Origin: Streptomyces sp. SM10 | GTDB lineage: Bacteria; Actinomycetota; Actinomycetes; Streptomycetales; Streptomycetaceae | Length of the DNA: 53,270 nt | Assembly (NCBI RefSeq): GCF_002910915.1 | Contig: NZ_NEUF01000148.1 | Coordinates: 1-53,270, forward strand | Reading direction: 5' to 3' | Position numbers and translations under genes: made by a program | Shown: positions 17,251 through 24,473 of the stretch, in pieces | Layout of the letters: each line of letters opens with the position of its first letter | How positions within the stretch are numbered: the stretch's first letter is position 1 | The notes under the pieces: model-generated | What the model was told of the DNA's origin: nothing | The model's input: the letters and a program-made list of their open reading frames with translations, nothing else | The model's database searches: none

Positions 17251-18009
17251 CTAGATCGCGGGAGGTGCGACGCGCTGGTAGGCGAGCGAGTTGCTGGTGC
17301 CGCCCGACGTCGTGACGCTCACCAGCACCGAACCCGCCGGACCTGCCGGGGCGACCGCGATCGCAGTCGTGTCCGACACCACGGTGAAGGCCGCCGGTGC
17401 GGTGCCGAAGCGGACCGCGGATGTCGTGGTCAGCCCGGTGCCTGTCAGGGTCACTGCGGTGCCTGCGCCCGTGGGCCCCTGCGCGGGCGAGAGCGCGGTG
17501 AGAGCCGGCGCCGTCAGATAGGTGTAGATGACGGAGTTGCTGGTGCCGCCGGGACCGGTGACGGTGCACGCGACGGATCCGGTGCCTGGCGGTGTGACGG
17601 CGGTGATCTGGGTGGCGGAGTTGACTGTGTACGAGGTCGCCGGAGTGCCGCCGAACGTGACGGCGGTGGTCCCCGTCAGGCCGGTACCCGTGAGGACCAC
17701 GCTGGTCCCGCCGGACGTCGGGCCCTGGTTCGGTGTGATCGCGCTGAGAGCCGGAGTGGGTGCGTAAGCGTAGGTGATCGTGTTGCTGAGGCCGCCGGGT
17801 GTGCGCACGGTGACGTTGACCGTTCCGGTTCCGGGCGGGACCGTCGCCGTGATCGTCGACGGTGTGTTGACCGTGTACGACAGGGCGGCCGCGGATCCGA
17901 ACGTGACGGCGATGGCGCCGGTGAACTGGCTGCCGTTCAGGGTCACGGGATTGGTGCCCGCCGCCGGACCCGTGTTGGGTACGACCGAGGTGAGGACGGG
18001 AGGGGCCAC
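17251..18009 (-). CDS. three-repeat IPT/TIG-domain protein
   Basis: 252 aa from the GTG at 18009, which has TGGAG upstream and begins directly at the first repeat (APPVLTSVVPNTGPAAG). Three IPT/TIG beta-sandwich repeats of about 80 residues follow. Each opens with a motif like ITPNQGPTSGG and ends near SNSVIYTY. No signal peptide or membrane segment is seen with this start. A GTG at 18111 would add 34 basic residues that do not look like a leader. The gene is a paralogue of the next one upstream. IPT/TIG folds usually mediate surface or carbohydrate interactions, but the cell location is unclear. Confidence 0.7.
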   Translation of the reverse strand: MAPPVLTSVVPNTGPAAGTNPVTLNGSQFTGAIAVTFGSAAALSYTVNTPSTITATVPPGTGTVNVTVRTPGGLSNTITYAYAPTPALSAITPNQGPTSGGTSVVLTGTGLTGTTAVTFGGTPATSYTVNSATQITAVTPPGTGSVACTVTGPGGTSNSVIYTYLTAPALTALSPAQGPTGAGTAVTLTGTGLTTTSAVRFGTAPAAFTVVSDTTAIAVAPAGPAGSVLVSVTTSGGTSNSLAYQRVAPPAI

Positions 18010-18168
18010 GGTGACTCCAGGGAGTGTGGTCGGCCTGGCTTGGCCGCGAGCTGCGGGCACGGAAGAGGTGCGGGCGGGCGTGCGTGAGCCCGCACCGCTT
18101 CCTCTGGGCACGGCCCCGGTGGACAGGAGCTCACCGGGGTCGTGCGCGGCTGTGTGTCCGGGACGCCG

Positions 18169-18912
18169 TCAGATGCCGGGGCCGGACACGTAGGTGAATC
18201 CGCCGCTGGCGGTGGCGCTCCCGCCCTCGGTGGTCACCACGACATCGACGGAACCTGCGGTGCCGGGCGGTGTGATGGCCACCAGCGTGGTGCTGTTCAG
18301 CACTGCGAAGGACGCGGTGATGCCGTCGAAGGTGACGGCCTTGGTGGATGCCAGGCCGGTGCCGTTGATGGTCACCGAGGTGCCGCCGGACGCCGCCCCG
18401 GAGGTGGGTGTGAGCGAGATCAGTGTCGGCGCGTCGGCATACGCGTAGGTGAGCGGAGCGGTCGTGCCCCCGGTGGTGGTGACGGTGACGTCGACGGAAC
18501 CGCTGGAGCTGCCGGCCGGAACGACCACCGACAGCTGGCTGTCCGAGACGACCGTCGGGGTTGCGCTGTTGGAGCCGAAGGACACGGTGGTGGCCGTGGA
18601 GAGGCCGTAGCCGTTGATGGTGACCGTGTTGCCGCCGGAGGTCGGACCGGAGTCCGGGGCGATGGATACCACGATGGGCGGGCTGATGTAGAAGAAGGAG
18701 AGTGAGTTGCTCGTCCCTCCCGCGGTCGTCACGTTGACGTCGACGACGCCGCAGCCCGCAGGGGCGATGACGGTGATCGAGGTCGGGGTGTTCGAGGTGA
18801 TCGTGGCCGTCCGGGATCCGAAGTGGACGGCCACGGCGCCGGACAGGTTCACGCCTGTGATGGTGACGGTTGTTCCGCCGCTGGTGGAGCCTTGGTTGGG
18901 ACTGATAGGCAT
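18169..18912 (-). CDS. three-repeat IPT/TIG-domain protein (paralogue)
   Basis: 247 aa with three IPT/TIG repeats: SPNQGSTSGGTTVTITG, APDSGPTSGGNTVTINGYG and TPTSGAASGGTSVTINGTG. Each repeat is followed by a VDVTVTTTGG-type strand. The ATG at 18912 has AGAGGAA upstream and starts at MPISPNQG, so again no signal peptide is present. It is probably first in a minus-strand unit with the second IPT/TIG gene and the Ig-like gene. The repeats differ enough from the neighbour's to suggest an old duplication. Possible roles are a secreted or assembly-associated adhesive protein; this is inference from the fold only. Confidence 0.72.
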   Translation of the reverse strand: MPISPNQGSTSGGTTVTITGVNLSGAVAVHFGSRTATITSNTPTSITVIAPAGCGVVDVNVTTAGGTSNSLSFFYISPPIVVSIAPDSGPTSGGNTVTINGYGLSTATTVSFGSNSATPTVVSDSQLSVVVPAGSSSGSVDVTVTTTGGTTAPLTYAYADAPTLISLTPTSGAASGGTSVTINGTGLASTKAVTFDGITASFAVLNSTTLVAITPPGTAGSVDVVVTTEGGSATASGGFTYVSGPGI

Positions 18913-19189
18913 GAGGGTTCCTCTCGCTCGGAAGCCTTCTCCGAGCAGCGACTGAGTGTGGCGATCCGCGAACGCCCCGAACCGGCCCACGCCGACACGT
19001 TCGGCCGCCGGCGGATGGGGATGTGCGGAAGCCCGTCCGGACGGGCTGAGTCCAGACCCGGGAGGGAGACGTGCCCGACAGAACCCGATGGACCGTCACC
19101 CAATGCTGCAGACACCCGAATTGACCCATCAGGGTGATTCGTATGCCAAGGGAATTGACGCGGCACTAACCGTTTGGCGGAGCTTGCCG

Positions 19190-19461
19190 GGCGTGCGACG
19201 GCGCGTGCCGGTGGTACACAGCGGTTGCCGCGGAGGGCGGCCACCGATCTCTCCACCGTGTCCCGGCTGCGCTCATCCAGGGCGCTGGTGGGTTCGTCCA
19301 GCAGGTGCCGCAGGTTCCAGGGCCAGGACGCGGGCCAGGCGCAGCCGCTGGCGCTGCCCTGCGGAGAGCGGCTGCGCGGGCGTGTCCAGGCGGTTGTGGA
19401 CCTCCTTCCAGACGCGGTCCCGGGCTGGGAGCACGCTGTCAGCCGTTGCTGGCACAATCAC
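19190..19461 (-). pseudogene. remnant of ABC transporter ATP-binding gene (frameshifted)
   Basis: In one minus-strand frame the sequence reads VWKEVHNRLDTPAQPLSAGQ then RQRLRLARVLALEP, a clear ABC signature and start of Walker B. The continuation LLDEPTSALDERSRDTVERS lies in a different frame from about 19310 downwards. The Walker A half is missing. A single-base indel near 19300-19310 plus 5' truncation makes this a dead gene. The D-loop text resembles phosphate-type importers. Confidence 0.75.
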
Positions 19462-19745
19462 GGGTTCCTTCCGGGGGTGGCCTGTCCGTAGGCGATGAAG
19501 GCGCGACGGTCGTGCAACCAGTGCAGGAAGTGCTCGTAGGCGTCGTCGGCGGTGGGCATGGCCTGTCGGCTGGTCGTGAGGATGCCGTCCACGAAGCCGG
19601 CTCCCGCGTGTCGGCAGGCCCGGTTGAATTCGGGCCGTATGTCGGTCGGCGTCGGGCCGCCGGGTGGTTGGTCGGTGAAGCGTTCGCGGTGAACACGCCA
19701 GTTCCGGCCCTCGGCGAACTCACCGAGGAGAGCGTGCTCGGTGTC
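19458..19745 (-). pseudogene. C-terminal gene fragment of unknown origin
   Basis: An open stretch of about 95 codons ends in a TGA at 19458. It reads like real protein: LLGEFAEGRNWRVHRERF, FNRACRHAGAGFVDGILTT, DAYEHFLHWLHDRRAFIAYG. It is joined in a different frame to Rhs sequence upstream. There is no start codon with a ribosome site and no recognised family. The pattern faintly resembles the end of short actinobacterial recombinase-like proteins, which is a guess. Confidence 0.4.
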
Positions 19746-20035
19746 GTGAGCGGGTCGACGCTGATGAATCGGCCTATGGTCGCGTCGTATTCGCGGGCGC
19801 CCAGGTGCGTGAGCCCTGTGTCCGAGTCGTCGAGGCCGCCGATGTATCCCTTGCTGCCAGGCCACGTGCCGGTGGCGTCGCCGCGGTTGCCTCCGAAGGG
19901 GAGGGTCCGGCGCTGGGAGAGACTGAGGTCCGCCGCGGCGATGGCCAGTTGGCCGGTCCCGAGATGGTCGGCGACGGTGATCGTCACCTTTCCGTCGTCC
20001 CTCTGCACGGCCTGGCTGCCGCAGGATCCCGTTGA
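19740..20035 (-). pseudogene. Rhs repeat core remnant
   Basis: The minus strand encodes KVTITVADHLGTGQLAIAA, then LPFGG, KGYIGGLDDSDTGLTHLGAR and EYDATIGRFISVDPL. This is the end of an Rhs/YD-repeat core with its hyperconserved closing motif. An in-frame stop bounds it upstream near 20035. The usual continuation after DPL is missing, replaced by unrelated sequence in another frame. About 100 codons remain of a protein normally well over 1000 residues. Confidence 0.8.
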
Positions 20036-20206
20036 TCACTCTGCGGTGGTCGTTCCCACGTCCCCCACGCCGGCAAGTGTGGCTCCGGTCGGACCCACTC
20101 GGCACGCGTCGCGTCAGCGTCCCGGCAGCGTGGCGCGCCCGCACGGCCCGTAAGGTACCCACGGCCCCGGTGGGGCGAATCGGTCGGTGCGACGGGGGCT
20201 GGGGCA

Positions 20207-21238
20207 ATGCGGCGCTGGGTGAAGATATCTGTGGCGGCAGCTGTCGTCCTGGGCATGGGCGGGTACGTGACGCAGCCCTACGTGCAGGAGTGGGCGCTGA
20301 TCCGGAACGCCTGTGGGGGAGGGCTTCCCCAGGACACCGTGAAGCAGCTGACCCCGGAGGATTCCCTCCTTGAGTCCGCGGAGTCCAGGACCATGGAAGG
20401 ACTGGGCACGTACACCTGTGAGGTCACCCTCGCGGGCGGGGAAGCCGATGGACATCGGTTCGTCCGGGTGACCGCGTACACACGGCGGGACGACCAGGAC
20501 CGGGAGTTCATGTCCGTCTTCCGCGAGAACGGATTCAACCGGCAGAGCCCACTGCCGGAGGCACTGCCAGGATTCGTGGACGCGTACGGAGACGTTCGCG
20601 TGGTCGTGCCCTGCCCGGGGCTGACTGCGGACAGCGACGGTAGGAAGCGGAAGCTTCTGGTCAACGTGCATTTGGGGGAGAGCACTCTCACCGGAGTTCC
20701 CGGAGCCGCTCATCGGATGGCAGTGGCCCTCACCGGCATGGCTTCGGACGAGCTCGGCTGCGGGGCAGAACCTCTCAAGGCTCCGGAGCGGGAAGTGCCG
20801 CTGCCGGATCCGTCGGACGATCCGGAGAAGGTGCCCCTGGCAGAGGCCGCGGGGACGCCCTGCGAGTGGGTGACCGAGGTCGGACTGCCGGCCGACGAGG
20901 GCTGGCGCGTCTCCGTGGAGGCCAACAGTGCCTCACCGAGCGGCCGCTGCGACCTTTCCTCCGCAGAGGACTCAGAGGACACCCAGGAGCCTTCCAGGCT
21001 CGTCTCCGCCTTCTGGTACGGCGACTGGAGCAACCGCCTGACGGCTGACGAGAACCACGGTGTGCCCCGGTCCATGACCGCCACGGCTCAGTGTCAGGGC
21101 GAGGCCGCCAACTACGCGCTCTCGGGGACGGAGAGCATTCCAGGCGTCGATGCCGCGGCCGAACAGCGGATGCTGAAGCTGTTCGCTCAGGACGAAGTGC
21201 GGCGCCGGAACTGCACCGGCCTGCGGTTTCACTTCTGA
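20207..21238 (+). CDS. membrane-anchored hypothetical protein
   Basis: 343 aa. One N-terminal hydrophobic segment (KISVAAAVVLGMGGYVTQPYV, residues about 6-24) anchors or exports the protein; there is no lipobox. The remainder is hydrophilic, with cysteines near residues 36, 65, 130 and 186 and more after 220 (PCEWV, RCDLSS, ATAQCQGE, RRRNC), which suggests disulfides outside the cell. Two similar halves are plausible, as each contains a Cys-rich beta pattern. I recognise no named domain. The ATG at 20207 has a G-rich stretch upstream. It is convergent with the next gene, 34 bases away. Confidence 0.65.
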   Translation: MRRWVKISVAAAVVLGMGGYVTQPYVQEWALIRNACGGGLPQDTVKQLTPEDSLLESAESRTMEGLGTYTCEVTLAGGEADGHRFVRVTAYTRRDDQDREFMSVFRENGFNRQSPLPEALPGFVDAYGDVRVVVPCPGLTADSDGRKRKLLVNVHLGESTLTGVPGAAHRMAVALTGMASDELGCGAEPLKAPEREVPLPDPSDDPEKVPLAEAAGTPCEWVTEVGLPADEGWRVSVEANSASPSGRCDLSSAEDSEDTQEPSRLVSAFWYGDWSNRLTADENHGVPRSMTATAQCQGEAANYALSGTESIPGVDAAAEQRMLKLFAQDEVRRRNCTGLRFHF

Positions 21239-21272
21239 GGGAGCCTCGTCCCGCAGGTGGAACGTGACGGAC

Positions 21273-22478
21273 TCAGGCGCCCAGCCACAGTCCGCGGACG
21301 TAGGACTGGTCCATAAGTTGCTTCATGGCGGAGGCACGCCTCGCCGGCACACCCCGGTCCTTCGCCCAGGCGTCCAGCACGGGGAGCAGCTGATGTCGTC
21401 CGTCCATGAGATCACCGTCGATCGGCCCTGACTTCGGACGGTCCGCTATGTCGCCCATGACCGGACGCGAATCCTGCCGCTTCCCGGCAGGGCGGAACGC
21501 ACCCCGGGTGTGCCGCTGTACCGACCTGTCGAACGCGGCAAGATCGGGAATGGTGCCGTCCATGGCGTATCGGGCTCGGTGCTTCATGAGGGTGCCGATC
21601 CGGTCGGCGACCTCCTTGAGGTCGCTGTCCGGCCCGGCGGTACTGGGGACGGACTGGCTGTCAGAGCGCGCCTGCGGGGGGAAGTCGGGGTCTCCGCCGT
21701 TGTCGGTGAGGCGTTCGAGGTAGTGAGCGAAATTGGCCCGCTCGGCGTCGTAGAGGATCGCGAACGCCTCGGGGTCCTTGCTGAGCTCCGCAACCAGGGA
21801 CTCGATGCCCGCATCCACGTCAAGGCTCTTGTCTGTGTACCCGAAGACGGCATGCGCCTCGTTCAGCGCGAGGAAACGGCCGAACCTCGTTCGCCCTTCA
21901 GCGTCGGCTCGTGCTTCCTGCGGGGGGACAGCCGGACCTGGCAGCGCGTCTCCGCCCCATCCTCTGTTCTCTCCGGCGTCCACGACGTATTCAGCCACCA
22001 TCCGCGCCAGACCTGGCGCGAGGCCCTCGGGGACGTCGATGTCGTGGACGGCGGCAGCGACCGCATAGGCTGCGCGACCTTGGGCCAGGGTGTGAGGCCT
22101 GCCGGGGGCGGGGGAGCCCGTGGCAGCGTCCACGAGGCGTCCGAGGATCTGTGCACCGTCACCGCAGAGGTTGCTGTGTGCAAGGAGCTTTCGTGCCGAC
22201 CCGATGCGGGCGAGATCGTCCCCGGGGTCGAGCGCCTCGGTTGCCGCCTGAGGGGCGTCCACCAGAGTGCGGGTCGAGGCCGACACCTGGTCACAGGCCT
22301 GTTCGCCGTCCGAGCCGTCCAGGACGACGGGAATTGTCACCGCGGCCGCCAGAACCACGAAGGCGACCACGGAGACCGCCAGCCGATGCTCCCTCAAAAA
22401 ACGTAGCCTGCCGTCCGCGTTGTCCGGTCCGTCGGCCGGCAGGCCCAGGCTGTCGTCCTTGCTTCCCCCATCACGCAT
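21273..22478 (-). CDS. single-pass membrane hypothetical protein
   Basis: 401 aa from the ATG at 22478. Residues 1-28 are cytoplasmic and acidic; one membrane helix follows at about 32-52 (AVSVVAFVVLAAAVTIPVV). A helical extracytoplasmic part contains CDQVSASTRTL and HSNLCGDGAQILGRLVDAA. The C-terminal half is rich in charged helices (DPEAFAILYDAERANFAHYL). No enzyme motif is seen. The open frame extends to 22751, but the upstream residues look non-coding. No convincing ribosome site precedes the ATG. It shares the accessory island with the preceding hypothetical gene and may have been acquired with it. Confidence 0.6.
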   Translation of the reverse strand: MRDGGSKDDSLGLPADGPDNADGRLRFLREHRLAVSVVAFVVLAAAVTIPVVLDGSDGEQACDQVSASTRTLVDAPQAATEALDPGDDLARIGSARKLLAHSNLCGDGAQILGRLVDAATGSPAPGRPHTLAQGRAAYAVAAAVHDIDVPEGLAPGLARMVAEYVVDAGENRGWGGDALPGPAVPPQEARADAEGRTRFGRFLALNEAHAVFGYTDKSLDVDAGIESLVAELSKDPEAFAILYDAERANFAHYLERLTDNGGDPDFPPQARSDSQSVPSTAGPDSDLKEVADRIGTLMKHRARYAMDGTIPDLAAFDRSVQRHTRGAFRPAGKRQDSRPVMGDIADRPKSGPIDGDLMDGRHQLLPVLDAWAKDRGVPARRASAMKQLMDQSYVRGLWLGA

Positions 22479-22738
22479 CCGGGCAGAGTAGCGACCGTAG
22501 GTATGCGGGCCCCCGCCGGGGAGCGGTTCTCCTGACTTGCCTGCCCCACACGGCCGGCCCCGGCGCGGAGCTGTCCCAGCGGGGGACTGAACCTCTTCAG
22601 TCCCTCTCTCCTTCGCCCCCTCTACAAAAGACCAGGTCAGAGCGATCTGCTCGGGACTCAAGAGACCGAATGGACCGAAACTCCCTGTTAGCCGGGCCTG
22701 CCGGGGACCGGAGCCTCCGACACGTACGGGTGACCGGG

Positions 22739-22765
22739 TTGTCCACATCATGTGGACTGTCCACA
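22739..22765. promoter_or_regulatory. tandem palindromes made of DnaA-box-like words
   Basis: TTGTCCACA (22739-22747) matches the Streptomyces DnaA box exactly. It overlaps the palindrome GTCCACAT-C-ATGTGGAC (22741-22757). That in turn overlaps TGTGGAC-T-GTCCACA (22751-22765). Three box-like words in alternating orientation lie within 27 bases. Confidence 0.5.
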
Positions 22766-22796
22766 GGGCCGAACGGAATTGCCGGGCACGGTGGAT

Positions 22797-22844
22797 CGTG
22801 AGGGGAGTTCGGCGGGGCGACCACCCCGCCGAACTCCCCTCACG
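22797..22844. terminator. 21-bp perfect hairpin
   Basis: Arms 22797-22817 and 22824-22844 pair perfectly over 21 bases with a 6-base loop. No gene ends immediately beside it: on the left the nearest gene starts at 22478 going away, and on the right the SAF gene starts at 22935. It may be the original terminator of the mtnP side left behind when the island was inserted. The rest of 22479-22934 has no supported gene. Confidence 0.8.
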
Positions 22845-22934
22845 CGTTTCCTCAGCCGTTCCTCGCGCGTCTCCGCGCGCGTTCCCACGCCCGGATGTCC
22901 CTGCGGATCTCCCTCATGCCAGGTGGTGTTGGCC

Positions 22935-23495
22935 ATGTTCCCCTCGGTGCCCGATACACGTCCCGCCCCTCCCGCGCCGTGCGGGGTCCCGCCGTTCGGC
23001 CCCCTCCGTGTGCGAGGCGGGGGTGGGCGACGCATCGGGCGGGCGCTGCGCGGACAGCGCCGGGCACTCGCCGCCGGGTTCGCGCTGGCCTCGGCCGTGC
23101 TCGCCGCCACGGGACCGGGCGGAGAGAAGGGAGCGGTGGCCGACCACGGGGACGCACCCCCGGGCCCTGAGCGGCGGGCCGTGCGGCTGGTCTCCGCTCC
23201 CGTGCGGATCGCCGATGCGGCGACGGTCGGACTGCTGCGGCCCGGCGATCGCGTCGATGTGATCGCGGCGGTCGACGGGGAGGCCGAGGCCAGGGTGGTG
23301 GCGCGGGACGTCCGGGTGGCGGAGGTCCCTCGCGGCGCGGGCGCCGGAGCGGCGTCGTTCCCGGAACCGGACGGCGGGGCGGGCCCGGGAAGCGGCGCCC
23401 TGGTGGTCCTGTCCGTGGAGCGGGACACTGCGGCGGCCCTGGCCGGCGCGGCGGCCTCGGGACGGCTCGCGGTGGCGGTGTCCCATGACGAATAG
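22935..23495 (+). CDS. SAF-domain protein, RcpC/CpaB-like
   Basis: 186 aa. A basic N-terminal region with RRIGRALRGQRRALAAGFAL precedes one hydrophobic segment (ALAAGFALASAVLAATG). A SAF/RcpC-type domain follows (VRLVSAPVRIADAATVGLLR, then PGDRVDVIAAVDG and ARVVARDVRVAEV). The family is linked to Flp/Tad pilus assembly, but no pilus genes are nearby. It sits about 120 bases upstream of mscL on the same strand, an arrangement I recall from other Streptomyces. The ATG at 22935 is my choice because earlier codons look like antisense of the hairpin region. The ribosome site is weak (AGGTGG). Confidence 0.78.
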   Translation: MFPSVPDTRPAPPAPCGVPPFGPLRVRGGGGRRIGRALRGQRRALAAGFALASAVLAATGPGGEKGAVADHGDAPPGPERRAVRLVSAPVRIADAATVGLLRPGDRVDVIAAVDGEAEARVVARDVRVAEVPRGAGAGAASFPEPDGGAGPGSGALVVLSVERDTAAALAGAAASGRLAVAVSHDE

Positions 23496-23614
23496 AACGG
23501 TTGTCGCGTCAACTCACCCGTCGGACGTACCCGATTGGACAGGGCGGCCTTCTGGCGCCTTGTGTGGCCGGGCGGTTCGCTCCCCCGACGGCATGCGCAG
23601 AGGAAGGCCCCCAT

Positions 23615-24076
23615 GTGAGCGAGAAGAAGGCCGGCCTGGTGGAGGGGTTCAAAACCTTCCTGACGCGCGGGAACGTCATCGACCTGGCGGTGGCCGTCGT
23701 CATCGGTGCCGCGTTCACGAACGTGGTGAACGCGGTCGTGAAGGGGATCATCAATCCGGTGGTGGGCGCCTTCGGCACCCAGGACCTGGAGAAGTACCGG
23801 TCCTGTCTCCGGGGCCCCTGTGTGGGGGACCCCGGGACCGGCAGGACGGACGGCATCGAGATCCTCTGGGGTTCGGTGCTCAGCGCGGCCCTCAGCTTCC
23901 TGATCACCGGCGCCGTCGTCTACTTCCTGATGGTGCTGCCGATGGCGAGGTACCTCGCGCGGCGGGCCGCCGCCCAGGCCGCGAAGGAGGGCGTGCGGGA
24001 GACGCTCGAGGTGAGCGAACTGGAGGTGCTCAAGGAGATCCGGGACGCGCTGGTCGCGCAGCGGGGCCGGGCGTAG
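23615..24076 (+). CDS. mscL: large-conductance mechanosensitive channel MscL
   Basis: 153 aa homopentameric membrane channel that opens under hypo-osmotic stress. The N-terminal amphipathic start VSEKKAGLVEGFKTFLTRGN leads into TM1 (VIDLAVAVVIGAAFTNVV) with the family signature. The outer loop holds two cysteines, C64 and C69 (SCLRGPC). TM2 is SVLSAALSFLITGAVVYFLMV, followed by a basic cytoplasmic helix bundle. The GTG at 23615 has AGAGGAAGG about eight bases upstream. It is a little longer than the E. coli protein because of the loop and C-terminal helix (ELEVLKEIRDALVAQR). Confidence 0.94.
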   Translation: MSEKKAGLVEGFKTFLTRGNVIDLAVAVVIGAAFTNVVNAVVKGIINPVVGAFGTQDLEKYRSCLRGPCVGDPGTGRTDGIEILWGSVLSAALSFLITGAVVYFLMVLPMARYLARRAAAQAAKEGVRETLEVSELEVLKEIRDALVAQRGRA

Positions 24077-24082
24077 GGGGGC

Positions 24083-24143
24083 CGGAGTCGCCCTCGGTGG
24101 CCGGGATCGCCGTCGGCGGGCGGAGTCGCCCTCGGTGGCCGGG
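24083..24143. repeat. 19-bp tandem minisatellite, three copies
   Basis: Copies at 24083-24101 and 24121-24139 are identical. The middle copy 24102-24120 matches at about 14 of 19 positions. With the following CGGG the outer copies form a 23-base perfect direct repeat (24083-24105 and 24121-24143). It fills the gap between the convergent mscL and small hypothetical gene. Confidence 0.9.
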
Positions 24144-24144
24144 T

Positions 24145-24363
24145 TCAGCCGTGGTGGGGCGGCTTCTCGTCGAGGAAGCGGGCCAGATCGGAGGCACCGC
24201 CGGCCGGAGCCCGCTCGCCCCATCCCTGGTCCGTGTCGTCCGAGGACTGCCGGTCCAGGGGATCGTCGAAGATCAGGGCCGGCGGCTTGGGCCGGGACTC
24301 CCGCGGACGCTGCTCCTGCGGCGGCTTCGAATCTCGCGGTCCGGAGGCGGGGGCGGTACTCAT
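24145..24363 (-). CDS. small conserved hypothetical protein
   Basis: 72 aa, hydrophilic and proline-rich (PRDSKPPQEQRPRESRPKPP), then a more ordered acidic end, LIFDDPLDRQSSDDTDQGWG followed by DLARFLDEKPPHHG. I recall homologues ending in DLARFLDEKPPHH next to mscL in many Streptomyces, which supports a real gene. No domain or catalytic residue is seen, and no export signal. The ATG at 24363 lies about 110 bases from the divergent P1 peptidase start. The TGA stop falls one base after the tandem repeat. Function unknown. Confidence 0.75.
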   Translation of the reverse strand: MSTAPASGPRDSKPPQEQRPRESRPKPPALIFDDPLDRQSSDDTDQGWGERAPAGGASDLARFLDEKPPHHG

Positions 24364-24473
24364 ACGTCCAGGGTACGGCCGGGCTCAGCGATGTCGTCGG
24401 TGAGGCCGCCTCCTCGGTCACCACCTGTACGTTCGCCGGTACACGGCACCACCGCACCCATGAGGAGCTCGTC

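Larger units (their letters stand above)
18913..20206. other. gene graveyard with decayed fragments
   Basis: No intact gene is supported in nearly 1.3 kb. It holds the ABC, unknown and Rhs remnants listed separately, all on the minus strand and abutting each other. The GC content is lower than in the flanking core genes. 18913-19189 shows nothing I can name. Confidence 0.65.

Noticed and set aside
16572..20035. Contractile injection or polymorphic toxin system
   Set aside because: IPT/TIG repeats and an Rhs remnant hint at it, but no sheath, tube, baseplate, AAA+ or immunity gene is present and the Rhs gene is broken.
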